This document shows positions 36,838-46,326 of a DNA stretch of 64,000 bases, piece by piece. The notes below the pieces were generated by a model. It saw nothing but the letters and a program-made list of their open reading frames with translations. It searched no databases and was not told the origin of the DNA. How positions within the stretch are numbered: position 1 is the first letter of the stretch; the number at the start of each line of letters is the position of its first letter. The stretch comes from Pullilachnospira sp963929535 (GTDB taxonomy: Bacteria > Bacillota > Clostridia > Lachnospirales > Lachnospiraceae), in contig CAWVIZ010000001.1 of NCBI GenBank assembly GCA_963929535.1, positions 1 through 64,000 on the forward strand. Direction: 5' to 3'. The position numbers were made by a program, and so were the translations under genes.

Positions 36838-37010
36838 CTGCGGGCAGCCGGCGGCAAATCCATCCGCTGTCCGTTGCCCGGCAAATGGCGCTGCGTTCCG
36901 GCGGCACTCGCGATACTGCGGACAGCTCACGGCTAATGCCGTTCGCTGTCCGTTGCCCGGCAAATATCCGCTCATGCAAGCATGGCGGCTGCTTGCCGGG
37001 CGTATCGCAC
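36838..37010. repeat. Diverged structured repeat with internal duplication
   Basis: The string GCTGTCCGTTGCCCGGCAAAT occurs nearly whole at about 36867 and again at about 36944; between them are CCGGCGGCACTCGCG and GCGGACAGC, which pair with the outer parts. TGCAAGCATG and GCTTGCCGGGCG near the end recall the dispersed element. Confidence 0.5.
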
Positions 37011-37014
37011 AAAA

Positions 37015-37050
37015 GAAGGGAGACAGCTTCTTTGCGAAGCGTCTCCCTTC
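37015..37050 (-). terminator. Terminator of fucI
   Basis: GAAGGGAGAC pairs with GTCTCCCTTC; an inner GCTTC/GAAGC hairpin lies in the loop; TTCTTTTG follows on the minus strand. Confidence 0.85.
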
Positions 37051-37090
37051 CGTCAGTTTTTTCTGTATGTCTTAATGTCTTACCCTGCGA

Positions 37091-38884
37091 TTATTTGTAC
37101 AGCGGTCCGTAGTTCTTGCAGGCTCTGTAATCTGCGCCCTCTTTGTCCATTCCGAAAGCGTTCCATGCAGCCGGACGGAAGATCTTCTCTTCCGGTACGT
37201 TGTGCATGCAAACCGGAATTCTCAGCATGGAGCACATGGTGATCAGATCCGCTCCGATATGTCCGTAGGAGATCGCGCCATGGTTTGCTCCCCAGTTGTT
37301 CATTACATCGTAAGCGGTCTTGAATGCGCCCTCGCCTGTGCATCTGGGTGCAAAGTAAGTGCAGGGCCATGTATAGTCTGTACGTTTCCAGATCTTATCA
37401 GCCACATCCTCAGGCAGCTTCACGGTCCAACCTTCCGCGATCTGCAGAACCGGTCCCAGTCCTTTCACCAGATTCAGACGGATCATGGTTACAGGCATCT
37501 CGGCTCTTGTCAGGAATCTGGAGGAGAATCCGCCTCCACGGAAGTATCCGTTGTCAGCCGGGTTCCAGGTGGTGGCATCCATGATTGCCTTCTGATCTTC
37601 CTCGGTCACATTCCACCACTCTTTCATCACCGGATTGCCGTTCTCATCCTTTGCCTCTCCGCAGGCATCCAGGCAGGCTGCTCCGGAGTTGATCAGATGG
37701 ATAAATCCGCCGGCCTCTTTGGCCTTTCCTTCCAGTTCATAGCCGGTGGCTCTCTTTACAGCTTCCGGGCTCCAGTATGTACGAACATCTGCGAAGATCT
37801 GCGCGCGGTTGGTCAGAAGCTTCATGAACAGCATTCCCAGGCCGTTCAGCACGTCGTTCTCTGTAGCCAGGATGTAGGGCTCTCTTGCGCCTTCCCAGTC
37901 AAAGGAGGTGTTCAGAACTGCCTCGGCAAAGTCTCCGTTGGGATAGAAGTCTGTCCACTGTCTCTGTCCCTGGAAACCTGCGGCAATGGCGTTATGTCCG
38001 ATGGCTTCCTCAGAGAACTTCGCCGGGAAGTTCTTGTTTCCGCACATCAGGTCTTTGATGATAACTGCCATCTTTACAACAAACTCAAACTGCTCTTCCT
38101 TCTTCTCATCAGAAGCCTGCAGATCTTCCGGGTTCTTGTCAAAGCCGATCTTGCAGGTCTTCTTTGCCCAGGCCAGAGCTTTCTCATACTCTGCCTTGTC
38201 ATAAATCTCTTCACTCATCCGGCGGATAAGCTCTACCTCATCCACGGACTCTACTCTCATGCCCAGATAGGACTCGATGAAATCGGAATCAATGATGGAT
38301 CCGCCGATACCCATGGTCACGGAACCGATCTGCAGATAGGATTTTCCTCTCATGGAAGCAGCAGCAACGGCTGCGCGTCCGAACCGCAGCAGTTTCTCCT
38401 TTACATCCTCCGGAATGGAAGTATCGTCTGCCTCACAGACATCATGTCCGTAGATACCGAATGCCGGCAGTCCCTTCTGCGCGTGGGTTGCCAGTACGGA
38501 TGCCAGATATACGGCTCCCGGTCTCTCTGTTCCGTTGAATCCCCACACGGCTTTGATGGTCTGAGGATCCATATCCATTGTCTCAGATCCGTAGCACCAG
38601 CAGGGTGTAACGGTCAGAGTAATATCTACGCCTGCTTTTCTGAACTTTTCCGCGCATGCAGCGGACTCGCCCACACGGCCGATGGTGGTGTCAGCAATCA
38701 CTACCTTTACCGGTTCTCCGTTGGAATATCTCAGATTTTCTTCAAACAGCTTCGCAGCGGACTTTGCCATGTTCATGGTCTGGTCCTCCAGGGAACCGCG
38801 AACATCCAGGGCGCCTCTGCGGCCATCGATGGTGGGACGGATACCAATTACCGGATATCCTCCGATTAATCTGCTCTCTGCCAT
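37091..38884 (-). CDS. fucI: L-fucose isomerase
   Basis: Converts L-fucose to L-fuculose with Mn. The 597-aa length and sequence are typical: IGIRPTIDGRRGALDVRGSL at the N-terminus, DTTIGRVGESA, the catalytic WGFNGTERPGAVYL, the metal-binding TWNPADNGYFRGGGFSSRF region and the C-terminal NNWGANHGAISYGHIGADL. GGAGGTAATGTATT precedes the ATG. It diverges from an AraC-type regulator, its likely controller, and feeds the microcompartment pathway 2 kb away. Confidence 0.97.
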   Translation of the reverse strand: MAESRLIGGYPVIGIRPTIDGRRGALDVRGSLEDQTMNMAKSAAKLFEENLRYSNGEPVKVVIADTTIGRVGESAACAEKFRKAGVDITLTVTPCWCYGSETMDMDPQTIKAVWGFNGTERPGAVYLASVLATHAQKGLPAFGIYGHDVCEADDTSIPEDVKEKLLRFGRAAVAAASMRGKSYLQIGSVTMGIGGSIIDSDFIESYLGMRVESVDEVELIRRMSEEIYDKAEYEKALAWAKKTCKIGFDKNPEDLQASDEKKEEQFEFVVKMAVIIKDLMCGNKNFPAKFSEEAIGHNAIAAGFQGQRQWTDFYPNGDFAEAVLNTSFDWEGAREPYILATENDVLNGLGMLFMKLLTNRAQIFADVRTYWSPEAVKRATGYELEGKAKEAGGFIHLINSGAACLDACGEAKDENGNPVMKEWWNVTEEDQKAIMDATTWNPADNGYFRGGGFSSRFLTRAEMPVTMIRLNLVKGLGPVLQIAEGWTVKLPEDVADKIWKRTDYTWPCTYFAPRCTGEGAFKTAYDVMNNWGANHGAISYGHIGADLITMCSMLRIPVCMHNVPEEKIFRPAAWNAFGMDKEGADYRACKNYGPLYK

Positions 38885-38920
38885 AATACATTACCTCCTG
38901 AACGAAAATAGAATCATTTC

Positions 38921-38955
38921 CGGCAGCAGCGAAGCCGAAAGGCCAAACTGTTGCC
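38921..38955 (+). repeat. Short palindromic repeat copy in the fucI leader
   Basis: CAGCAGCGAAGCCGAAAGGC followed by CAAACTGTTGCC: a near-consensus copy located between the fucI promoter and its ribosome binding site. Confidence 0.65.
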
Positions 38956-38973
38956 TTTTCCTTTTCTGTCTGT

Positions 38974-39012
38974 ATTATACTATTGTTCTTTTCCTTCCTC
39001 TCGTGCTATAAT
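38974..39012. promoter_or_regulatory. Divergent promoters of fucI and its AraC-type regulator
   Basis: Plus strand: TTGTTC (38983-38988), 18 bp, TATAAT (39007-39012) for the regulator. Minus strand: TATAAT (38974-38979) for fucI with no clear -35, as expected for an activated promoter. The two overlap, so a bound regulator would affect both. Confidence 0.65.
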
Positions 39013-39084
39013 AGCCAAAAATAGTAAAATATTCACCTTTTTGTGTTTTTTGTTAAATCTTGCTAATCAGGAGGCAGAAGTTTT

Positions 39085-39930
39085 ATGCAATATTACTTTT
39101 ACAACGAAAACAAACAGCGGGGAACTTTTGATTTTCCTTTTGAATTTTATCATATCACCCACGAGCATCCCCGGTATGTGATGAACTACCACTGGCACGT
39201 GGAATACGAGATCATCCGGATCCTGGAAGGCTCCCTCCATATGACCATTGACGAGAAGGATTTTTCTGCCGGCCCGGGAGATGTGGTATTCATCAACAGC
39301 GGCGCCCTCCATTCCGGACAGCCGGACGCCTGTGTATACCAGTGCATTGTCTTTGATCTGAACGCATTTCTTCCCCATAACCCCAGGTGCAGGACATACA
39401 TCCAGCGGATCACCGATCACTCCGCCTTTGTCCGCCGTCATTTTACCGCTGAGGATACGGCGGTGCACAGGATCATGTGGAATGTATTCGATGCCATGGA
39501 ACAGCGCCCGGAAGGGTACGAAATGGTGGTTTTTGGAGAATTGTATCACTTTTTCGGAGAGGTGTTCGCCAGACACCTGTATTCAGAGGAGGATCCCCAG
39601 ACCAGGAGAGATTACAAAAAGGTGCATCAGCTGAAAAATGTACTGGATTTCATGGAAGCCAATTACGCCTCTCCCCTGACACTGGAGCAGCTTTCCGCTT
39701 CCGTCCATATGTCTCCCAAATATTTCTGCCGTTTTTTCTATAACATGACTCACCGGACGCCCATCGACTATCTCAACTACCAGCGGGTGGAGCATGCCAG
39801 CTATCAGCTGGCCACCACGGATGCCTCGGTGACGGAGGTGGCCTATAACTGCGGGTTTAATGACCTCAGCTATTTCATCAAAACGTACAAGCGGTATAAA
39901 GGAATCACCCCCGGGAAAAGCCGGGGGTAA
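39085..39930 (+). CDS. AraC-family regulator, probably of fucI
   Basis: A 281-aa activator type: cupin sensor at the N-terminus (YHWHVEYEIIRILEGSLHM, AGPGDVVFINSGALHS) and two C-terminal helix-turn-helix motifs (LEQLSASVHMSPKYFCRFF, VTEVAYNCGFNDLSYFIKTY). The last codons form a CCCCCGG hairpin across the stop. AGGAGGCAGAAG precedes the ATG. The divergent arrangement with fucI and the overlapping promoters suggest fucose control; the ligand is not shown. Confidence 0.88.
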   Translation: MQYYFYNENKQRGTFDFPFEFYHITHEHPRYVMNYHWHVEYEIIRILEGSLHMTIDEKDFSAGPGDVVFINSGALHSGQPDACVYQCIVFDLNAFLPHNPRCRTYIQRITDHSAFVRRHFTAEDTAVHRIMWNVFDAMEQRPEGYEMVVFGELYHFFGEVFARHLYSEEDPQTRRDYKKVHQLKNVLDFMEANYASPLTLEQLSASVHMSPKYFCRFFYNMTHRTPIDYLNYQRVEHASYQLATTDASVTEVAYNCGFNDLSYFIKTYKRYKGITPGKSRG

Positions 39931-39932
39931 AA

Positions 39933-39964
39933 AGAGAGCCCGGAGGGGATGCCCCGGGCTCTCT
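39933..39964. terminator. Bidirectional terminator after the AraC-type gene
   Basis: AGAGAGCCCGG pairs with CCGGGCTCTCT; TTTTT follows on the minus strand, so it can also stop transcription from pduO. Confidence 0.8.
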
Positions 39965-39976
39965 TCTCATCTTTCA

Positions 39977-40042
39977 CAGCAGCCTGGCCTTACGGCTTTG
40001 CCGCCGCTGTTTTTATGTAACAGCTCAGCCTTCAACTGTTAC
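39977..40042. repeat. Two short palindromic repeat copies downstream of pduO
   Basis: About 39977-40011 (diverged) and 40017-40042 (GTAACAG and CTGTTAC arms around AGCC/TTCA). The second starts 9 nt past the pduO stop and may end the transcript. Confidence 0.6.
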
Positions 40043-40050
40043 GTCTTTCT

Positions 40051-41130
40051 CTATTTCTGTCCCAGCGCTTCCGCCAGCACCGACAGTCCGTATTCCGCCA
40101 GACTGTGATCTTCCTCCCCGGTCCCGCCGGAGATTCCCAGGCCGCCGATAATGGTATCGCCGCATTTTAAAGGCACGCCTCCTCCGAAGATCACGATCTT
40201 TCCATCCCCCATCTTATCCAGCCCGAAGAAGGTCTCCCCCGGCTGGGCCAGCTTTGCCAGCTCCATGGTGGACATTTTCACAGCCACGGAGGTGTAGGCC
40301 TTTTTCATGGCCACATCAAAGCTTACCAGAAAAGCCCCGTCCATCACATGGACGGCGATGGGGTTGCCATCCGGTCCGCACACGGCAATGACTGCCTTTT
40401 TGCCTCTGCGGACAGCCTCCGCCTCGATCAGTTCGATCAGGCGTTTGGAGGTGGCCAGCGTCATCCTTCCCTGTCCCATCCGCATCAGTACCTGCTGGAT
40501 CAGCTCTTCTTCTGACAGCTGCTGTTTCTTTTCACTGCTCATGTACTGTTCTCCTGTTCCCGTATTCTCTCCGGCCATCTGATACTCCTTCCGGGCAGCA
40601 GGCTCAGCTTCCTCCCGGGAAGTCCCGGCCGATCTGGCATCGTAGTATCTGGCCAGCACATAAAGATAATCCGCCAGCCGGTTCAGGTATCGTTTGGCTC
40701 CCTGATCGCAGCCGAACTTTACCGCCACTGCCGCCAGATTCCGTTCTGCCCGGCGGGCAACGGTGCGGGCCACATCAATCTGTGCGGAAATGGGATTATC
40801 TCCCGGCAGGATAAAATGCCTGGGTCTCTCAAAGCTGGCCTCCATCCGGTCGATCTCCTGTTCCAGACAGGCCACAGAATCCTCTTTCAGCTTATACTTG
40901 GTGTTGTAGCTGTCTGCCACTCCGGCCATAATGGTCATCAGAGTCTCCTGCACCCGTTCCAGCACCTGGATCTGTCCGGCATCGGAAAGCTTTGTCTTCA
41001 CCAGCCCCAGATTGCTGGTCAGCTCATCCATGCTTCCCAGCGCCTCCACCCGGTCATCGGATTTGGATATATTTTTCGTATGGACCAGGCTTGTGGTGCC
41101 TGCATCTCCTGTCTTTGTATAAACCTTCAT
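40051..41130 (-). CDS. pduO: PduO: corrinoid adenosyltransferase fused to a GlcG/HbpS-like domain
   Basis: Makes adenosylcobalamin for the diol dehydratase. The N-terminal PduO-type transferase (about residues 1-185: MKVYTKTGDAGTTSL, SMDELTSNLG, RTVARRAERNL) is joined by a charged linker to a C-terminal domain of the GlcG/HbpS type (about 220-355: AVCGPDGNPIAVHVMDGA, FGGGVPLK, GGLGISGGTGEED). The two-domain form at 359 aa is that of microcompartment PduO. It overlaps pduH by 4 nt and ends the main operon. Confidence 0.95.
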   Translation of the reverse strand: MKVYTKTGDAGTTSLVHTKNISKSDDRVEALGSMDELTSNLGLVKTKLSDAGQIQVLERVQETLMTIMAGVADSYNTKYKLKEDSVACLEQEIDRMEASFERPRHFILPGDNPISAQIDVARTVARRAERNLAAVAVKFGCDQGAKRYLNRLADYLYVLARYYDARSAGTSREEAEPAARKEYQMAGENTGTGEQYMSSEKKQQLSEEELIQQVLMRMGQGRMTLATSKRLIELIEAEAVRRGKKAVIAVCGPDGNPIAVHVMDGAFLVSFDVAMKKAYTSVAVKMSTMELAKLAQPGETFFGLDKMGDGKIVIFGGGVPLKCGDTIIGGLGISGGTGEEDHSLAEYGLSVLAEALGQK

Positions 41131-41480
41131 TCTGACTCATCTCCGAACATCTTTTTAAAGGGCATTCTCTTTACGGCTCTGGCGCTGTTGGCTCCCAGAT
41201 TCCGGCACTGCCAGAAGCGGGGAGTATCCAGTTCAAATACATTCCGCCCTTTGGGAAGGCGGCGCATCTGCATGGCCAGCCGCTGGCCGCAGATCCCGAT
41301 ACCGCTTCCCAGCATGGACTCTCCGGCTGCCGCATACGCCAGCTCGTCCAGATCTCCATTCTCCATCCTGCGGATCTGCCAGAGGACGCCCTCTTCCTCG
41401 ATCCCTGCGCATACCTCCCGGAGAAGATCCTCGTCCGGCCGGCTGACATAGATTAAAATCGCAGGCTTGTTGACTACCAT
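41127..41480 (-). CDS. pduH: Diol dehydratase reactivase small subunit
   Basis: With PduG, exchanges inactivated cobalamin on the dehydratase. A 117-aa protein of the DdrB/PduH family (KPAILIYVSRPDEDLLREVCAGIEEEG, SGIGICGQRLAMQ), whose fold resembles the dehydratase medium subunit. It sits 3 nt after pduG and overlaps pduO. Confidence 0.93.
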   Translation of the reverse strand: MVVNKPAILIYVSRPDEDLLREVCAGIEEEGVLWQIRRMENGDLDELAYAAAGESMLGSGIGICGQRLAMQMRRLPKGRNVFELDTPRFWQCRNLGANSARAVKRMPFKKMFGDESE

Positions 41481-41483
41481 ACT

Positions 41484-43313
41484 TTATCCCTCCCGGCCAA
41501 GGGCGGAAAGCAGCAGACCGGTGGCCACCGCGTTTCTGGGACCCTCGCTTCCCCGTATATTGCCTCTGCCGCAGACGATCCGGTACTCTGCCAGTGCCTC
41601 CGTCAGCATTTCGGGGATCTCAAAGTCCTGGGCGGATCCCCCCACCAGCACCACATTGGAGATTTTTTTCAGATCTCCCTCCGGCGCCACGCTTTTCAGA
41701 GCTCGCAGAGCATTGGTGACAAATACCTTCCGCTTGGCTTCCCGGCGTACATCCAGTATCTTCTCCATGGGAATATCTTCCTCCACCTTCAGAAGCTCCC
41801 CCGGAGCCAGCAGCACCACATGGCCGTAATATCTGGGATCAATGGATTCCTGAAAAAATTCCATGGCTCCGTTCTCCAGCCGCATATGGAACAGGCTTTC
41901 CACCTTTCCCATGGGGTATTTTTTGATCTGTTCCGCCGTTACCCGGCTCTTCAGTCCCAGTTCCGTCTGGATCAGCATGGAAACCAGCTCACCTGCCCCC
42001 GCCCGGTGAGTGGTGCGCACCGTCCCGTCCGCTCCCAAAAGGGCTGCGTCCGTGGAACCGCCTCCCATATCCAGGATAGCCAGCGGAAGCTGCGTTCCCG
42101 GAGTGGTCATGGCTCCCAGCGATGCCATCACCGCTTCCACCCCCGCCACGGAAGCCTCCACATGAAGTTCACTGGCCAGCCGTCCGGCAATCTGCTGCAT
42201 GGGAAGGTGCCGTGTCTTTACCATGGCGGCGATTCCCACTGCTTTTTCCATACAGGTTTCCCCGGCAAGGGAACCGGAGATCACCACCGGCGCCATGGTA
42301 TCCACAGCCAGGATATCCGTGATCCGGATCCGTTCCTGATCCTCTCCCGATACCCGGGCCATCTCCTGCCGGATCCCCGCCAGCATATTGCCCACATTGG
42401 TATCCGGCTGTCCCTGGATATCCCGGATATCTCCCGCCCATTCCAGCGTTCTCATCACGGCTTCCGCTCCTGCGTCGATGCTGACGGTTCCCCGTCTGGG
42501 CTCTCCCTCATTGCCTTCGATGTAGATCTCTCCGGCGGGAAGCACATGCTCCTGGACATTTCCATGGGGAGTACGGATCACCACGGCGCTCCTCTTTCCG
42601 ATCAGACTCTTGGCAATGGGCGTCACCTGCCGGGTCTCCTCCGGATCCAGTCCCAGAAGCGTGGCGATCCCGTAAGGATTGGACAGCATCCGTACCCCTG
42701 TGCCGGGAAGAGCCACCTCAATGGCCGCCATCTTTCCTTCCGGCACCTTGCTGATATAACGCACCTCGTCCACGATGGGAATTTTCCGATCCAGCCGGTT
42801 CTCCACCAGCACCGCCTCGTCCGCCTGGAGGATCAGTCCCATGATCTTCCTGCCCGGCATATACTGGTTCAGCTTTTCAGCCACCGTCTCATAGGAAAAT
42901 TCTGCCGAAGCTGTGACGATATAAGGAGTATCTCCGTCGGCCTGGTACAGATGTTCCAGAGCGATCAGCACCCCTGCAGCCTGTCCGGCTCCTGCCGGAG
43001 TGGAAGGATTGTGGCCGATCATGGAGGATTCTGTGATCACCGTCTCCGTAATGGTCTCCATGGCGGTGTCGCCGATCACAGGAGCCGCTTCGTTCAGGCG
43101 CACTTCATCCAGATCCGATACCTGGCGGCCGATCTTCTCCATGGCTTCCTCCAGGGCAGCCTTTACTCCCATCACATTGGGAAGCGTCCCTTTGGTACCT
43201 GTGGTCATACGGGAAGCTGAGGAGAGAAAGGTCAGCTTTCCATTCTCCTCTATGTTTCCCACGCACACCTCTGTTGTGGAATTTCCGATATCAACGCCTG
43301 CTACTAATCTCAC
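41484..43313 (-). CDS. pduG: Diol dehydratase reactivase large subunit
   Basis: ATPase part of the reactivase. 609 aa with the actin-like phosphate motifs VAGVDIGNSTTEVCVGN at the N-terminus and ILDMGGGSTDAALL in the C-terminal half, plus NVVLVGGSAQDFEIPEML. It is preceded by pduE with a 79-nt gap and followed by pduH. Confidence 0.96.
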   Translation of the reverse strand: MRLVAGVDIGNSTTEVCVGNIEENGKLTFLSSASRMTTGTKGTLPNVMGVKAALEEAMEKIGRQVSDLDEVRLNEAAPVIGDTAMETITETVITESSMIGHNPSTPAGAGQAAGVLIALEHLYQADGDTPYIVTASAEFSYETVAEKLNQYMPGRKIMGLILQADEAVLVENRLDRKIPIVDEVRYISKVPEGKMAAIEVALPGTGVRMLSNPYGIATLLGLDPEETRQVTPIAKSLIGKRSAVVIRTPHGNVQEHVLPAGEIYIEGNEGEPRRGTVSIDAGAEAVMRTLEWAGDIRDIQGQPDTNVGNMLAGIRQEMARVSGEDQERIRITDILAVDTMAPVVISGSLAGETCMEKAVGIAAMVKTRHLPMQQIAGRLASELHVEASVAGVEAVMASLGAMTTPGTQLPLAILDMGGGSTDAALLGADGTVRTTHRAGAGELVSMLIQTELGLKSRVTAEQIKKYPMGKVESLFHMRLENGAMEFFQESIDPRYYGHVVLLAPGELLKVEEDIPMEKILDVRREAKRKVFVTNALRALKSVAPEGDLKKISNVVLVGGSAQDFEIPEMLTEALAEYRIVCGRGNIRGSEGPRNAVATGLLLSALGREG

Positions 43314-43392
43314 CGTCTGTTCCTCGCTTTTTGCACCGTCTCTGAAAGCGTGCCGCAGTTCACAGATTCATGCCGCCGCACGCTTTTCGTTC

Positions 43393-43794
43393 TTACTGTT
43401 CCTTCAGGATCCCCCGTTTCTCATAGATCCCGGCCGCCTCCAGCACCAGCTTGGCGCAGTGAGGGGCATGGTATTTTTCCAGAAGCTCCTGCGCCATCTG
43501 CACCAGCTCCAGTTTGGTGGAACGGTTGGGGCGGAGCTTATTGTACATGGCAAGGATCACATCGTCCGGCACGTTCACCAGCTCGGAAGCTCTCTCAAAG
43601 TTGCCGGCCATCGCCGGATTGTCCGCTTCCCGGGCCACCTGTCCCTGCCGTCTCAGCATTTCCTGGGAAATCTTGATATCATCGGCCTGGACATTTCCCC
43701 GTTTCACCTCGTCCAGGGTGATCTGGGAAAGCTTCTTTCCTGTCTTGGAGGTGATGGTATCCGCCTCATTTGCTCCCAATGGATAATTGCTCAT
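43393..43794 (-). CDS. pduE: Propanediol dehydratase small subunit
   Basis: Gamma subunit of the B12-dependent dehydratase that turns 1,2-propanediol into propionaldehyde. The start at 43794 (MSNYPLGANEADTITSKTG) overlaps the pduD stop as TGATG and gives 133 aa. This is shorter than enterobacterial PduE because the long N-terminal extension is nearly absent. Family signatures are PNRSTKLELVQMAQELLEKYHAP and ILKEQ at the end. Confidence 0.95.
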   Translation of the reverse strand: MSNYPLGANEADTITSKTGKKLSQITLDEVKRGNVQADDIKISQEMLRRQGQVAREADNPAMAGNFERASELVNVPDDVILAMYNKLRPNRSTKLELVQMAQELLEKYHAPHCAKLVLEAAGIYEKRGILKEQ

Positions 43795-44495
43795 CACTTT
43801 CCCTCCCACTCGATCATTTTCTTTTCCGGATCCAGCTGCTCTGTCTCGATGATATGCATCAGAGCCGCTTTCACCTGATATTTGGCCCTCACGTTGGGGT
43901 CGTTGGTACACTCAATGGGGGTAACCTTTTCCCCCTTCACATACTTTGCCGCATTCTGCCCGATCTTCCGGTACATCTCCATGGTGATCAGCGGCGCCTG
44001 GGGAAACAGCTCCAGGTTGGTGAGAGGATACAGATCCTTCTGATGGATCACTGTGGTTCCCTTGGACTGGATCCCGATCCCGATCCCGGAACCGGACAGC
44101 TTGGCCGACTCCAGAGCCATAAAGGCCACATCAGAGGTATCCAGCACTTTCACCACCCGGGAGGTCATCCCCTCCTCCTCAATACCGGCCTGAAGGTTTT
44201 GCAGCACCTCATCCAGAGGAAGCCCGGAAATGGTTTTTGTGATCTCTGTCTGAAAGGCTGCTCCCACACCGATCACCACTTCCTTGGGATCTGTCCCCGG
44301 CTTTGCCTGCCGGTATCCCTCATAGGAATGTCTGGGGCGCATCCTGGTCTTTCCTGCCAGAGATGCAGTCTGGCCTTTATTTGTTCCTTCGGCTTTTCCC
44401 GCCGTATCCGCTGTCTTTTCTCCGGACTGCTGTCCCGCCAGCTGTTCCAGCACAGCCTGGGTGACGGCCCGAACCAGTTGTTCGTTCACTACCAT
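43794..44495 (-). CDS. pduD: Propanediol dehydratase medium subunit with encapsulation helix
   Basis: Beta subunit of the dehydratase. The first 20 residues (NEQLVRAVTQAVLEQLAG) form the amphipathic encapsulation peptide, followed by a disordered Lys/Gly/Ala linker to about residue 55 and the core domain (VVIGVGAAFQTEITKTISGL, GSGIGIGIQSKGTTVIHQKDL). 233 aa, normal. GGAGGGCTGCGG precedes the ATG; 15 nt after pduC. Confidence 0.96.
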   Translation of the reverse strand: MVVNEQLVRAVTQAVLEQLAGQQSGEKTADTAGKAEGTNKGQTASLAGKTRMRPRHSYEGYRQAKPGTDPKEVVIGVGAAFQTEITKTISGLPLDEVLQNLQAGIEEEGMTSRVVKVLDTSDVAFMALESAKLSGSGIGIGIQSKGTTVIHQKDLYPLTNLELFPQAPLITMEMYRKIGQNAAKYVKGEKVTPIECTNDPNVRAKYQVKAALMHIIETEQLDPEKKMIEWEGK

Positions 44496-44510
44496 ATCCG
44501 CAGCCCTCCT

Positions 44511-46172
44511 TTAAAATTCATTCACATTCAGCCGGTGGGGGATCGCTTTGATCTCCTCCCAGCGTTTCCCGTCTACCCGGTATCCCGTTCCGGGTCCCAT
44601 ATAGTCATTGGGTGTATTTACCCCGGACATTACCTGGAAGTTCTCATCCAGGATCGCCGCCGTATGCATATAGTCCCCGATCACCCGCTGCTTCAGCATA
44701 TTCAGGATGCTCTCCGCCAACTCCTCAAATCCGCTCTCCGCCAGCGCTTTCACCACATCGATACCGGTGATCTTTCTCTTCATCAGATCATCCGCGGCCA
44801 TCAGGTCGGAAGCCACGTCACGCCTGGGCGTGTCCTTGCTTCCGTGGGCGTAGGTAACGGCTTCCACCTGCTCGTCAGTCACTTCCGTCAGTCCCAGATA
44901 TTTGAACACTGCCTGTACGGCTTTTCCCGCCGTGCGGCGGACTCTGATCACTTCTTCCTCCGTTACAGGCCGAAGGCCGCCGTCCACCTGCATATCTCTC
45001 TGCAGTACATTGTAATCATCGAAGTCCTCCGCGTCGAAATTGGATCCCGCGAACATATTGTCATAATTGGGTTCCCCGGCGTAACCGGAGAAGATAAAAT
45101 CTGTTCCCGGAAGGAACTGCAGCATGGTCCTGGCTGTCCTTCTCATATCGGAATGGGTGAAGCTCTGATCGTTGGAGGAGGCGCATTCCAGTCCCAGAAG
45201 AGCCGCCACCAGATTTTCTCCCATCACTTCCCGAATACCCGCGGGAACAGACGCTGTCACACCGATACAGCTCACGGATCCGTTCTGGATCCCCTGGCTG
45301 CCCGCTCCCTTGGTCACATACAGACAGCGGCATTCCAGGTACAGCATGGATTTTTTCTCGCTGCTTCCCATCAGCACCTCGGATCCGGACCCGGAGGTAA
45401 AGCGCACCTTCAGTCCTCTGGAAGCGTAAGCCGCGTTCAGAAATGCCTTGGAATAGGGGGTGTCATCCCCATCGATAAACACCTTTTCCGTTCCGTACAC
45501 AGACAGAGTTTCCGCATAAGTGGTCAGTCCCCGGATTCCCAGCTCCAGCTCCACCGCTTCTTCCACCGCGCACTGGGTCAGCACGCCTCTTCGTCCCACC
45601 TGGGAACCGATCAGAAGGGCAATGGCGTTAAAGGGGGCGTATCTGGCTACCCCTGTTGTGGTCTCCTCCTCAGAGAATCCACGAAGGGCCCCTTCCGCCG
45701 CATCCGCCGCGATCTGGACCGGATCATCCTTCAGGTTGGTGATATGAGCCTGATTTCCGGGTACCTTTCTGGCCCGCATTTTCTGCATGCCCATCATCAT
45801 TTCCACCACATTCAGGTGATTGATCACCTCTGCCATCTTGGCCGGGGTAATGCCGGATACCAGCTCCAGGATCTCCTTCCGGGATACGTGGATATCCACG
45901 ATCATTCTGGCGATCTCCAGGGAAGGTACTGCCATGGAGGCCTCCGCCCGGTCTGCCCGGATGGCATAGTCCGCAATGAACTGATCCAGGAAATCGAACT
46001 CTTCTCTGGACTTGCCGTCCAGCTCCGTAATAATTCCGTTTTCTATTCTGATGGACGGCTGGGGATCATAGGGGCTTTTCATAGCCACAAACCCCATCTC
46101 CGGCCATTCGTCAATATATCCGTCTTTATTCACCGGACGATTGTCCAGTATCTCTGCGCGTTTTGATTTCAT
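44511..46172 (-). CDS. pduC: Propanediol dehydratase large subunit
   Basis: Catalytic alpha subunit with a TIM barrel holding adenosylcobalamin, K and the diol. 553 aa, normal. Landmarks are KRAEILDNRPVNKDGYIDEWP at the start, TTGVARYAPFNAIALLIGSQ, GSEVLMGSSEKKSMLYLE, CIGVTASVPAGIREVMGE and the C-terminal MGPGTGYRVDG. The presence of pduCDE shows the B12 route and not the glycyl-radical route. It lies 154 nt after pduQ. Confidence 0.97.
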   Translation of the reverse strand: MKSKRAEILDNRPVNKDGYIDEWPEMGFVAMKSPYDPQPSIRIENGIITELDGKSREEFDFLDQFIADYAIRADRAEASMAVPSLEIARMIVDIHVSRKEILELVSGITPAKMAEVINHLNVVEMMMGMQKMRARKVPGNQAHITNLKDDPVQIAADAAEGALRGFSEEETTTGVARYAPFNAIALLIGSQVGRRGVLTQCAVEEAVELELGIRGLTTYAETLSVYGTEKVFIDGDDTPYSKAFLNAAYASRGLKVRFTSGSGSEVLMGSSEKKSMLYLECRCLYVTKGAGSQGIQNGSVSCIGVTASVPAGIREVMGENLVAALLGLECASSNDQSFTHSDMRRTARTMLQFLPGTDFIFSGYAGEPNYDNMFAGSNFDAEDFDDYNVLQRDMQVDGGLRPVTEEEVIRVRRTAGKAVQAVFKYLGLTEVTDEQVEAVTYAHGSKDTPRRDVASDLMAADDLMKRKITGIDVVKALAESGFEELAESILNMLKQRVIGDYMHTAAILDENFQVMSGVNTPNDYMGPGTGYRVDGKRWEEIKAIPHRLNVNEF

Positions 46173-46326
46173 ACTCCGGTTCCTCTCTATCGGAAAATTC
46201 TGTTTCCGCTTTTCAAACCTGCCGCAGCAGTTTGCCTTCAGGCATCACCGCCTCGGCTGTCTGCCATCTCTTTTTTCCGTATATCCTCTGTCAGAAGGCG
46301 GCCGTCCGTCCAGCTTCCCTATCACA

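Larger units (their letters stand above)
36696..37090. other. Intergenic region between the VWA cassette and fucI
   Basis: A 395-bp gap: AT-rich leader of the cassette (36696-36837), a diverged structured repeat (36838-37010), then the fucI terminator (37015-37050). No gene is seen. Confidence 0.5.

Noticed and set aside
43770..46166. A 798-aa open frame antisense to pduC and pduD
   Set aside because: His/Gln/Leu-rich shadow translation opposite well-recognised enzyme genes.
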